From the NCBI GenBank assembly GCA_934635385.1, contig CAKTZI010000001.1, positions 124,001 to 188,000 on the forward strand: a stretch of DNA of 64,000 bases. Reading direction: 5' to 3'. Shown piece by piece: positions 15,982-23,613 of the stretch. The position numbers were made by a program, and so were the translations under genes. The notes beneath the pieces were generated by a model. That model searched no databases. It was not told the origin of the DNA and worked only from the letters and a program-made list of their open reading frames with translations. How positions within the stretch are numbered: position 1 is the stretch's first letter; every line of letters starts with the position of its first letter. The stretch comes from an uncultured Kiritimatiellota bacterium (GTDB lineage: Bacteria; Verrucomicrobiota; Kiritimatiellia; RFP12; UBA1067).

Positions 15982-16761
15982 ATGAACAGACACATTCTGA
16001 TTGGCGCGGGCGTCTTGGTGCTTGCGGCGGGGACGGCTCTCTGGCTTGGACGCGGCGTGTCCACGGACGTGGGCAAGGCGGACGATGCTGCGGCGCGGCT
16101 GGGACGGCGGATCGGGGACGCCTCGAAGGAGGGCGCGAAATCTGCGCGGCCCGCGCGCATCGCCGAGGCGCGGCCGACGGCACAGGGTTCTGCGTCCTCT
16201 GCCGCGTCGGCGGCAGAGACGGCGGACGACGAGCTCTCGGCGGAAGACCAGAAGCGGCTCGATGCGATCCAGGCCGCGCTCGACGACGAGAACCTGGCCG
16301 AGGTCAAGCGGCTCGCCGAACGGCTCGTCGATCATCCCGTCGCGGAAGTCCGCCAACGCGCGATCGAGGCGCTGCAGTGGTTCGGCGCGAAGGCGCTCGA
16401 CGCGCTGACGCCCTTCCTCGCGGACGCGGACGAGGACGCGCGGTCGGCCGCGATGAACGCCGTCGAGCAGTCTCTAGCCGAAATGGACAGCGACAAGGCG
16501 AAGCTCGACTACATCGAGTCGCTGTTCCAGATCCGAGGCGCCTGCGACGCGGACGGCCTCGCGATGCTGGCCGGGCAACTCAAGGGCCTCTCGGACAGCG
16601 TGGCCGTTGTCGATGCCGCCGTCCGCGTCATCGAGGCGAACCGGAACCCTGACGCCGTGAGGGAGATGCGGGAAGTCTACGAGTTCGTGACAGGCGAGCC
16701 GTACACGACGCCGGACGCCGCACAGCAATGGCAACGAGAGAACGCCGAAACACCCGAATGA
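15982..16761 (+). CDS. membrane-anchored HEAT-repeat protein
   Basis: A 259-aa protein with one amino-terminal membrane segment (ILIGAGVLVLAAGTALWL), an Ala-rich low-complexity linker to about residue 85, then three to four HEAT-like helical repeats (HPVAEVRQRAIEALQWFGAKA; LADADEDARSAAMNAVEQSL). HEAT solenoids bind proteins, so this is probably an anchored scaffold facing the periplasm. It starts one base after the stop of the 1370-aa protein and is almost certainly cotranscribed with it and the parvulin lipoprotein. Confidence 0.75.
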   Translation: MNRHILIGAGVLVLAAGTALWLGRGVSTDVGKADDAAARLGRRIGDASKEGAKSARPARIAEARPTAQGSASSAASAAETADDELSAEDQKRLDAIQAALDDENLAEVKRLAERLVDHPVAEVRQRAIEALQWFGAKALDALTPFLADADEDARSAAMNAVEQSLAEMDSDKAKLDYIESLFQIRGACDADGLAMLAGQLKGLSDSVAVVDAAVRVIEANRNPDAVREMREVYEFVTGEPYTTPDAAQQWQRENAETPE

Positions 16762-16776
16762 AACGGAAGGACGGAT

Positions 16777-17727
16777 ATGAGATTCATGGGAAGACACGCG
16801 CGCAAGATGAAGCGGAGGGAACTGGACGGCAGGGACATCGATCGCCTGTCCGCATTCTTGGCAGAGCGGATCGGCGTACAGTCGCTCACGCTGACGCCCA
16901 TCGCCGTCTCGTGCGCCTGGCCCGTCTTCAAGGGCGTGACGTCCGCCGGCGAGCCGCTGTTCGTGAAGCTCTCAGACCGGCGGCTGGCGGAGAAGACGCT
17001 GGACTTTCTCTCGAACGTGCGCGCGGGCGGGCTGCTGGCCAGTCCGCGGCTTCCAGAGGCGCTCGACTTTGACGGCCATGCGGTCCTGTGCCTGGAATGG
17101 AAGCGCGCCGTTCGCGTGAACGCCGAGGACATGACGGATCGCCAGATGGCGTCGTTCCTGTCGGGATGCCGCGAACTGTCCGCCGCCCTGAACGCCTATC
17201 GCGGCGAAGTCCTTCCGAACGAAGAGGATTCGCCTGACCGCCAGTACGCCCTCGTGGCGGACTACGCGCGGCGTCATCCGCTCCTGGCGGGCCTCGTCAG
17301 GCCGCTTCTGTCGCTTCCCGAAACGGAACGGTCTTATCGCGGCCGCTCGCTCGTGACCATCCACGGGGACCTGCAGGAGGAGAACTACGGCTTTGACGGC
17401 GATCGGCTGTCGGCGGTCTTCGACTTCGATGCGATCCGGAAGGGGCTGGCCTGCGAGGATGCGGCGTATGCCTTTACGGAACGCGCCCGGCGCAGCGAGC
17501 TGTCGGCTCGCGCAAGGCGGCGGCTGACGGGCCTTTTCCTGTCGCTCGTGCGCGCGTCCCCTTGGCCGGCGGACGAGTGGCTGGTGGCGGTCAACCATGC
17601 GCGCCTTCGCATCGCTTCGCGCCGGCTGGCGCGTCGGTCGCATTCGCCGTTCATCGCCTTTGACATTGCGCGCCGCGACAGGCCGCTGCGACACCTGGCG
17701 GAGGCCCTGAAGGAAACCTATGCTTAA
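16777..17727 (+). CDS. APH-like phosphotransferase (aminoglycoside phosphotransferase fold)
   Basis: A 316-aa kinase-fold protein. The catalytic loop TIHGDLQEENYGFDGD lies near residue 195 (Brenner motif HGDxxxxN) and the metal-binding Asp follows in SAVFDFDAI. A Lys in LFVKLSDRR near residue 65 suits ATP binding. Despite the fold name it need not act on antibiotics. Standing next to a DUF4422 glycosyltransferase and a kinase/nucleotidyltransferase fusion, it probably phosphorylates a sugar or lipid headgroup of a surface glycan. Its carboxy end (RLRIASRRLARRS) matches that of the gene at 20526, so the two are paralogues. It overlaps the next gene by 8 nt. Confidence 0.75.
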   Translation: MRFMGRHARKMKRRELDGRDIDRLSAFLAERIGVQSLTLTPIAVSCAWPVFKGVTSAGEPLFVKLSDRRLAEKTLDFLSNVRAGGLLASPRLPEALDFDGHAVLCLEWKRAVRVNAEDMTDRQMASFLSGCRELSAALNAYRGEVLPNEEDSPDRQYALVADYARRHPLLAGLVRPLLSLPETERSYRGRSLVTIHGDLQEENYGFDGDRLSAVFDFDAIRKGLACEDAAYAFTERARRSELSARARRRLTGLFLSLVRASPWPADEWLVAVNHARLRIASRRLARRSHSPFIAFDIARRDRPLRHLAEALKETYA

Positions 17728-18577
17728 GATCTTCTGCGTTTACTTCGACCGGCGTCCCGTCTGGCGCTCGGATTGCGTCGAGCCCATTCAGGCGGGACGC
17801 GCCCGCACGGGGCTTGACCTCGGCATGCGGACGGACGACACGGGCGACAGCATCTCCGCCGAGAACCTCCGCTACGGCGAGATGACGGCCTGGTACTGGG
17901 TCTGGCGGAACTACCTGCCGAAGCACCCGGAACTGACGCACGTGGGGTTCAGCCATTACCGGCGGTTCCTGGATTTCACGGACGGGGCAACCGGCCGCAC
18001 GCGCCGGATGACCTACCGCAGGTTCCGCCGCTCCTTCGACCGCCACTACCGGGAGGCGGAACTGCTGGCACGCATTGGCGAGGCGGATCTCGTCATGCGC
18101 CGCGCGAGCGATTCCGGCTTCCCGACGTTCCGGCAGGAGTACCAGCAGTCGCATCCGCAGAACCTGGCGGACTTCGACCGCTTTGCGGCCCTGCTGCAGG
18201 AGCTTCACCCGGCGGACGCCCCGGCGATTGACGAGGCGCTGCATTCGCGCCAGCTGGCGATGGAGCTTCAGTTCGTGATGCGCCGCGCGGTGTTCGAGGA
18301 CTTCATGGCGTGGATCTTCGGCGCCTGTCGGGCGTTTGAGCGGCGGTGGGCGTGGAGCGGCCCGTCGGAAGGGCCGAAGGCGCGCGCGCCGGCGTTCCTG
18401 GCCGAGCGCTTCTTCATGGTCTGGCTGGCGATCCGCCGGAAAGACCCGGCTTTCCGGGTGATGGAGCTTCCGCTGGTGAAGCTCACGGGGCGGCCCTGGT
18501 GGTATCGGCTGCTCAAGCCGTTCCTCCCGCTTCTGCCGAAGTCGGTTGACGAACGGGTCTACGACGCTTTCAAGTGA
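17720..18577 (+). CDS. DUF4422 glycosyltransferase
   Basis: A 285-aa protein of the DUF4422 family found in capsule and O-antigen clusters. It shows the family's core features: KIFCVYFD at the start, DDTGDSISAENLRYGEMTA near residue 42, WYWVWRNY, and FSHYRRFLDF near residue 82 (HYRR is invariant in the family). These proteins are thought to be galactosyl/galactofuranosyl-type transferases. Overlap with the upstream kinase gene and a 9-nt gap to the next gene place it in the middle of a four-gene cassette. Confidence 0.85.
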   Translation: MLKIFCVYFDRRPVWRSDCVEPIQAGRARTGLDLGMRTDDTGDSISAENLRYGEMTAWYWVWRNYLPKHPELTHVGFSHYRRFLDFTDGATGRTRRMTYRRFRRSFDRHYREAELLARIGEADLVMRRASDSGFPTFRQEYQQSHPQNLADFDRFAALLQELHPADAPAIDEALHSRQLAMELQFVMRRAVFEDFMAWIFGACRAFERRWAWSGPSEGPKARAPAFLAERFFMVWLAIRRKDPAFRVMELPLVKLTGRPWWYRLLKPFLPLLPKSVDERVYDAFK

Positions 18578-18586
18578 GAATGCGAA

Positions 18587-20539
18587 ATGAAGGAACTGCA
18601 CCTGATCGTTTTGTGGGAGCGGGCACGTGCCTGTGAGGACCGGATCGTCGCGGACATTCGCCGCCATGTCCGGGTCGTGGCCAGCTTTACGGAGACCTGG
18701 CCCTGCGATCCGCGCGACGGCTACGCCCGGTTCTACGGCGCCAAGGCGGCATTGGCGGCCGGAAAGGTCGAGAGCTGCGGAGGCGGCGCGTTCCGCGTCC
18801 TGATCGTCTGCGACGCGCGTCCGCGCTACGGGTGGCGAAAGACCTCGCGGGGGACGGAGTGCGTCAATCTCCGCCTGTTCGCGATGAAGAAGCGCTATCG
18901 CGCATGGGCGGGAGGCCATAACGTGCATTCGACGAATTCGCGGCCCGAGGCGGAGCGGGACATCTTTCTGCTGACCGGACGGCGCGTTGCCGATTGGTTC
19001 CGGAACTCGTCCACGGAGGGCGTGGTGGCGTTCGCGCCCGGCTGGGAGCAATTGGCGGATCCGGGAACGGCCATTTGCGAGGCGCCGTCCCCTTCGGCGG
19101 AGGCCGCGAATCAGGTCGCGAACCTTTGCGAAAAGGTGTTCCCGGTCAAGGGCTTGACGTTCCTGGGTGAGCGCCTGCGCGTTCCCGAGTCGAATCTGAA
19201 GGAGCTGGTCTTCTCGGCCGTTGGCCCAGACAAGACCGCCTGCTCCGTCCATTACCTGACGGTTGGCCGGGAGACATTGGTCACCGATTTCGATTTCGGT
19301 CGTCGGTTCTGCGAGCGTCTGCCGCAGAACGGCTTTCGCCCGCTGTTCTTCAGGCTTGACGAGAACGGCGAACGTTTTGGCGTTGGCGTACGGAGGTGGT
19401 TGCCGGGCTGCACCTTGCGGGAAGCCGTTCGACGCGGACTGTCCGCCGAGGAGTCCGAACGGATGGCGAAGGAGCTCCTGGAAATCGCAGAGGCCCTGAT
19501 GGAACTTGGCATCTGCCACCGGAACCTGACGCCAGACGAACTGTGGGTTGGGAACGATGGCCATGTGCGCGTGGCGGACTTCTCCTTTGCGGTCGATCTT
19601 GACGGCGGACGCGAGACCGGGGGGCTGTCCCGGAATCTAGAGGTCTTGGCGAACATCGGCGGCGGGTATCGGCTGGATGCCGGCCGATGGTGCGACCGAT
19701 TGGCCATTGCCAGATGCGTCGAGCTGCTGCCGCGCGGCCCGGCGCGTGATGCCGCGCTCGCCGAGTTGATGGACGCCACCGCTTTTCTCACACATCGCGT
19801 TCGCCTGAGGCATCGCTTCGTGCGAAAGGCCCTGTTCCTCTTCGTGCAGCTGTCGTTTCGGAATCTCTTCCGTCGGCTTCGCGGAAAGGAACCTCGGCAT
19901 CCGGCGCTCTGGACATTGCTCGCGCATGCCCTAGGCCTTCCCGTGCGCGGCAATGACGGCTGGCGGGACCTGTCGCGCGTGTTCCTCGCGCTAGACGAGC
20001 GCGTGAATTACGTTGTCCTCCGCAATTACGAGATGTTGCCGGACCGCTTCGATCCGGCCATGCATGGCGACATCGACCTGCTTGTTGACGACCTCGACGA
20101 GACCGTGCGGACGCTTCATGCGCGCAAGGTCGTTCGCAAGCCATGGCGCGTGCACTACGTGATTGTCGTGTCGGGCGTTCCGGTCTACCTGGATCTTCGC
20201 CATGTCGGGGACGATTACTATTGCGAGGACTGGGAGCGGGATGTGTTGCGGACCCGGCGGAGATTGCCGTGCGGGGTTTTTGTGCCGACTGCGGAGCATG
20301 CGTTCCACACGCTGGTGTATCATGCGCTGTTCCAGAAACGGACGATTGCGTCCGACTATCCTGCCAAGGTCGCGGCGCTGGCAAGGGAAGCGGGCGTTGG
20401 GGGGACGTCATTTGACGACTGGAGAGGAAACCTCGTGCGATTCATGCGGGAACGCCGGTATCGACCTGTCCGCCCCGAGGACTGGAGCGTCAAGTACAAT
20501 CCCGAAGCCGTGAAGGAGGCGTTCGGTGCCGCGTTCTGA
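18587..20539 (+). CDS. three-part protein: capsule-associated domain, kinase-like domain, nucleotidyltransferase-like domain
   Basis: A 650-aa fusion. Residues 1-135 (LHLIVLWERAR; RFYGAKAALA; WAGGHNVHSTN) resemble a stand-alone domain I associate with Gram-positive capsule clusters; its activity is unknown to me. Residues about 190-440 have a protein-kinase-like core: CHRNLTPDELWVGNDGHVRV in place of HRDxxxxN (about 311) and VADFSFAVD in place of DFG (about 331), with Asp lost at the usual catalytic position. Residues about 465-600 look like an NTP_transf_5-type nucleotidyltransferase, with HGDIDLLVDDLDE near 493. It may transfer a phosphate or nucleotide to a glycan. It overlaps the next kinase gene by 14 nt. 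Confidence 0.7.
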   Translation: MKELHLIVLWERARACEDRIVADIRRHVRVVASFTETWPCDPRDGYARFYGAKAALAAGKVESCGGGAFRVLIVCDARPRYGWRKTSRGTECVNLRLFAMKKRYRAWAGGHNVHSTNSRPEAERDIFLLTGRRVADWFRNSSTEGVVAFAPGWEQLADPGTAICEAPSPSAEAANQVANLCEKVFPVKGLTFLGERLRVPESNLKELVFSAVGPDKTACSVHYLTVGRETLVTDFDFGRRFCERLPQNGFRPLFFRLDENGERFGVGVRRWLPGCTLREAVRRGLSAEESERMAKELLEIAEALMELGICHRNLTPDELWVGNDGHVRVADFSFAVDLDGGRETGGLSRNLEVLANIGGGYRLDAGRWCDRLAIARCVELLPRGPARDAALAELMDATAFLTHRVRLRHRFVRKALFLFVQLSFRNLFRRLRGKEPRHPALWTLLAHALGLPVRGNDGWRDLSRVFLALDERVNYVVLRNYEMLPDRFDPAMHGDIDLLVDDLDETVRTLHARKVVRKPWRVHYVIVVSGVPVYLDLRHVGDDYYCEDWERDVLRTRRRLPCGVFVPTAEHAFHTLVYHALFQKRTIASDYPAKVAALAREAGVGGTSFDDWRGNLVRFMRERRYRPVRPEDWSVKYNPEAVKEAFGAAF

Positions 20540-21422
20540 AGGGCCAGAAGAGGCGGCCCTGGCCGTCGAACTTGAGATCCGGATGGGAGAGCCAAGCATT
20601 CGGCTGATGCGCATTCAGTCCAATTGCGTGTCGAAGGCCTATCGGGCGATGCGGCCGGACGGATCGGTTTTCTTTACGAAATGGTCGCGGGTCGACAGCG
20701 CGAAGGCCCTTGGCTTCCTGTCGGCGGTCCAGCCGGATCCGATTCTGCCCCAGCCGATCAGGGGCGGAATATTTGCCTTCTGTGGCGGCTGGGTGACCAG
20801 TTACGTCTGGCGGGAGTCCACGTCGGTTTCCCTGGAGCGGATGACCGATGCGCAGTTTTCCGCGTTTTGCACGGCCTATCGCCGATTGGTACGCGCCTTG
20901 CAGTCGGCCCCCGAGGTCGGCGCACAGGTCGATGGCGATGCGCTGATGGCGAGAATCCGCGCCTATGCCCGCCAGTTTCCCCTGCTGAAGGGCTTGCTTG
21001 CGAGCCTTTTGTCGTTGCAGCATGAGGATTACGCCTATCCGGAAGATACGCCACAGGTCGTCATCCATGGAGACCTGCACGCGGGGAACTTCGGCTTTGT
21101 CGGCGATGAGTTCCAGTTCTTCTGCGATTTTGACCTGTTGGCGCGCGGAAGCGAAGTCGATGACCTGGCCTTTCTGCTCAGCGAAGAGGTGCGCCGGTCC
21201 GGGATGAGCCGTTCTGGCGTCTCCCGGCTGCTTCACCGCCGGGACCGACTGATCCAGCTTGTCGGTCGTCCGCTCGGCGACTGGCGGGTTGCGCTGAACC
21301 GGCTTCGCCTGCGGATGGCGGACAAGCTGATTGCGCGGCATCCGCACACTGTCCGCACGATGTGGAATGTCCTGGTTCGTGACCGACGACTGCGCGTTCT
21401 GCTGAAGGGTCTGCCGAGATAG
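20526..21422 (+). CDS. APH-like phosphotransferase, second copy
   Basis: A 298-aa paralogue of the kinase-fold protein at 16777. It has VVIHGDLHAGNFGFVGDE near residue 179 (HGDxxxxN), then FFCDFDLLARG for the metal-binding Asp, and VFFTKWSRVD near residue 48 as a possible ATP lysine. The end (RLRMADKLIARHPH) aligns with the first copy. As the last gene of the cassette it overlaps the 650-aa fusion by 14 nt and runs convergently toward hipA, 58 nt away. It is probably a glycan or lipid kinase; the substrate cannot be read. The start is uncertain, since an ATG at 20584 (MGEPSIRLMRIQ) is also possible. Confidence 0.7.
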   Translation: MPRSEGPEEAALAVELEIRMGEPSIRLMRIQSNCVSKAYRAMRPDGSVFFTKWSRVDSAKALGFLSAVQPDPILPQPIRGGIFAFCGGWVTSYVWRESTSVSLERMTDAQFSAFCTAYRRLVRALQSAPEVGAQVDGDALMARIRAYARQFPLLKGLLASLLSLQHEDYAYPEDTPQVVIHGDLHAGNFGFVGDEFQFFCDFDLLARGSEVDDLAFLLSEEVRRSGMSRSGVSRLLHRRDRLIQLVGRPLGDWRVALNRLRLRMADKLIARHPHTVRTMWNVLVRDRRLRVLLKGLPR

Positions 21423-21480
21423 GTTCCTGCGTCATCGGCACGTATGGACACCGACCTTTTTGGGGGGACGGGGCAAGTCC

Positions 21481-22581
21481 TCAACTGGGGCAGAGAGGCT
21501 TCAGTCCAACCTCGCGCGCGAGTCGGTCAAGGTCGGCTTGCGTCGGGTTGGCGCCCTCGCCCACGACCGACAGCGTCTGCCATCCGTTCGGCCCCTCGCT
21601 GTAGGTGAAGTCGTAGAACGGCGCCAGCGACCAGCGGCCTTTCTCGTCCATCAGGAACGCGAAGTTCTTCAGGTGGTCATCGCGATTGTGCTCAAGGACA
21701 TTCAGCGTGGCGCGGCGAAACAGCTCTTCCTTTGCCGCATAGTCGTGCGTCAGCGCATCCGTCAGCTTGAACAGGAGCGCATACTCGTCGCCCGGCGTGC
21801 GGAAGTCCGCATGGAGAAGCCCCGCCGCCGAAGCGACATGAAGCCGTCCGCCGACGTCCGTGCGGTCAAACCGCTTCGTGGCGAAGAAGGCACCGGCCCT
21901 CGTCTCGATCAGTCGGCTCGGCATCATCAAGACGCCGGCGGCAATCGCCTTTTCGTAATAGCGGAATTCCCGGACGCCCGCGTCCTCTCCGTCCTGGCGC
22001 GCGTTGAACTTCACGATCCAGTGCTCAAAGCCCGGCGGCAGGGTTTCCCGCTCGGCGCAGACGTCGCCCGTCTGCGGATTGAACCCGACGAACACCTTCG
22101 GACGCGCACCGCCCGAACTGCCGCCCGCCCGCCGCACTTCCGGCAGGACATCCTCGGCCCTTCCCTCGGCAAAGCGTTCGGCCGATTCCGCCAGCGCGGC
22201 AAGGTCGGCGAATTCCGCCTCGGCCTCCAGCGGCTCTTCCGGCTCGTAGACCAAGGCGCCCCTGCCGTTTGTCCCGACACAGGCGAGGCGTTCCAGCACC
22301 GACGGAAGACGCCCGTAACGTCGCCGATAGGCGGCATCGACAAGGCGACGCCCCCAGCCGTCCGGGAGCGAATCCTCGAACACGCCGAAGGTATCCATGT
22401 TGCCCGAACGGTCGTAGACAAGGACGCCGCTTCGGGGCGGCAGACGAAACGGCGCCAAGTTCAGCCCCGTCGCCAAGAACCCTCGGTCATACTCAAAGGC
22501 CGTGTCACGACCCAAGTCGAAAAGCGTACCGACCTTGATCTGGTACGTGGGCGAGAACCGCAGGGAAACCGTCAGGCGCAT
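21481..22581 (-). CDS. hipA: HipA family serine/threonine kinase toxin
   Basis: A 366-aa HipA. In E. coli this kinase phosphorylates glutamyl-tRNA synthetase and induces dormancy. Visible features: KVGTLFDLGRD (HipA N1 domain), FEDSLPDGWGRRLVD near residue 80, the Gly-rich GGSSGGARPKVFVGF, HWIVKFNA with the ATP-binding Lys, the catalytic segment LEHNRDDHLKNFAFLMD near residue 290, and LAPFYDFTYS for the DFG region. All key residues are present, so it is probably active. It is shorter than E. coli HipA (440 aa) but usual for the wider family. The start at 22581 overlaps the antitoxin gene by 10 nt; upstream in-frame codons lie within hipB. Confidence 0.9.
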   Translation of the reverse strand: MRLTVSLRFSPTYQIKVGTLFDLGRDTAFEYDRGFLATGLNLAPFRLPPRSGVLVYDRSGNMDTFGVFEDSLPDGWGRRLVDAAYRRRYGRLPSVLERLACVGTNGRGALVYEPEEPLEAEAEFADLAALAESAERFAEGRAEDVLPEVRRAGGSSGGARPKVFVGFNPQTGDVCAERETLPPGFEHWIVKFNARQDGEDAGVREFRYYEKAIAAGVLMMPSRLIETRAGAFFATKRFDRTDVGGRLHVASAAGLLHADFRTPGDEYALLFKLTDALTHDYAAKEELFRRATLNVLEHNRDDHLKNFAFLMDEKGRWSLAPFYDFTYSEGPNGWQTLSVVGEGANPTQADLDRLAREVGLKPLCPS

Positions 22582-22919
22582 GGCCGATCCTCCTTCTTCA
22601 TGCGCACACGCTGCACGGCTCTCCGGCGCGGCAGGGCTTCCAGCGAAACCGGCACGGACGCGAGGCGCTGCCGCTCTTTCAGGAAATCGCCGACAGCCTC
22701 CAGCTGCCGCAGGGCAAAGACGACCCGAAAGAGCGCGTCCGTCGAGGCAAGCCCCGTCCGTTCCAAGCGCGAAATGGACGCCGCCGGCACACCGCTTCGC
22801 CGCGCAAGTTCCCGCTGTGTCCAGCTGACGCGCTGACGTTCGGTGCGCAGCCACGTGCGCAACAGTGCAAGGGCATCGCCCGGCGAAGTCAGAGAAATCG
22901 AATCGAGAGAAACAGACAT
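22572..22919 (-). CDS. hipB: HipB family antitoxin, XRE-type repressor
   Basis: A 115-aa DNA-binding antitoxin. A helix-turn-helix of the XRE/Cro type covers about residues 20-75 (RQRVSWTQRELARRSGVPAA, SISRLERTG), with a basic carboxy tail. The start at 22919 follows the operator, and the gene's 3' end overlaps hipA by 10 nt. As in E. coli, it should hold HipA inactive and repress its own operon through the perfect inverted repeat just upstream. Confidence 0.88.
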   Translation of the reverse strand: MSVSLDSISLTSPGDALALLRTWLRTERQRVSWTQRELARRSGVPAASISRLERTGLASTDALFRVVFALRQLEAVGDFLKERQRLASVPVSLEALPRRRAVQRVRMKKEDRPCA

Positions 22920-22936
22920 GAGTAGTATTTTACCAT

Positions 22937-22984
22937 AATATATTGTTGCTATCAATGCCATAGGCTAGTTAGCAACAATATATT
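22937..22984 (-). promoter_or_regulatory. hipBA operator, perfect inverted repeat
   Basis: Arms AATATATTGTTGCTA (22937-22951) and TAGCAACAATATATT (22970-22984) are exact reverse complements, 15 of 15, separated by 18 nt. It begins 17 nt upstream of hipB, where a HipB dimer pair would cover the promoter. The region is strikingly A+T rich. Confidence 0.85.
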
Positions 22985-23018
22985 GCCTTTATGCTATCGT
23001 ACATAGATCCCCCTGAAG

Positions 23019-23246
23019 ATGCGCGCCATCCCGCCCATGTCGTCTTTTGGCCAAAACAACGCAAGCTGGACAAATCCAAACCCACGGTTGCGATTTGTCC
23101 AAACATGGGCAAGCAACTTGCAACGCATTGGCCGTCTGTCAGACACGATGGAGCTAGGCTCGGTCATCTACTCCGGTGAAGACTGGAAAATGGGCGACAT
23201 CGCCTTTACGCATTTTTCGGAGACCGAGCGCCTGATGGCCAAATAA
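23019..23246 (+). pseudogene. short fragment, possibly the carboxy end of a DUF4143-type ATPase
   Basis: 75 codons. Only the last third (SVIYSGEDWKMGDIAFTHFS) looks protein-like, and it recalls the tail of ATPases with a DUF4143 domain. The first two thirds look like noise. No promoter or ribosome site fits, so I read it as a gene relic; identity is weak. Confidence 0.3.
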
Positions 23247-23263
23247 TCGGCAATAGGCGTACG

Positions 23264-23290
23264 TCAGACGAACACTTTCGCCGCCGGCTG
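23264..23290 (-). pseudogene. inverted remnant of the ATPase A 3' end
   Basis: 27 nt identical to the reverse complement of 5701-5727, encoding QPAAKVFV and the stop. It lies just inside the right 172-bp repeat, as the ATPase A gene lies just inside the left one, so an inverted duplicate of repeat plus ATPase was present and then lost its middle. Confidence 0.7.
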
Positions 23291-23340
23291 ATCATCGTCC
23301 GGCCGGAGGCCGCTCTGTGTTTAAAGCAAAACGCGCGAGC

Positions 23341-23512
23341 CTGATTAGAAGTCGCTTAGAAGCGTCGCACCTCGCGTCCGATCCCGATTTCAAGGGGGTT
23401 GAGAAAGTTCCGCAGCCTATTCTCAAAACGGGAAATTAGAAGAAAACTTGAACAGGGGTGAAGATCGCTGGCGAAATCGGCGGGTTCTTCGGACATGGTG
23501 TCCGAAGCAAGG
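23341..23512 (+). repeat. 172-bp inverted repeat, right copy (upstream region of the glycosylphosphotransferase gene)
   Basis: Reverse complement of 4305-4476 at about 92% identity, ungapped. It reads toward the gene at 23614: TTAGAA boxes with an 11-bp period at 23345-23363, a second pair near 23434-23450 with one box mutated, and the hairpin TTCGGACATGGTGTCCGAA at 23488-23506. Confidence 0.9.
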
Positions 23513-23613
23513 TTTTGCTGTGTGCGTGGCGGGAAAACCGCCGCTGAGGGAGTTTTGGGTTCCATGCCGAGCAGGGTCGAAAAGAGAATTTGTTCGCAGG
23601 ACGGGGCCCTCGC

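Larger units (their letters stand above)
22985..23340. other. decayed spacer between hipBA and the right inverted repeat
   Basis: No intact gene is seen. It holds a short + strand coding fragment (23019-23246) and an inverted 27-nt remnant of the ATPase A 3' end (23264-23290), then about 50 nt of unremarkable sequence before the repeat. Confidence 0.5.

Noticed and set aside
16190..16204. TCTGCGTCCTCTGC also found near 30600 as a dispersed repeat
   Set aside because: Only about 14 nt are shared and both are in Ala/Cys-rich coding sequence of a GC-rich genome; chance cannot be excluded.
12219..16307. A 1362-codon open frame on the minus strand
   Set aside because: It mirrors the 1370-aa gene; GC-rich codon bias leaves the antisense frame open. 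Its translation is Arg-rich and has no domain, signal or ribosome site.
16777..21422. Aminoglycoside resistance genes
   Set aside because: The APH fold is shared by many small-molecule and glycan kinases; genomic context is glycan synthesis and similarity to resistance enzymes is limited to the catalytic loop.
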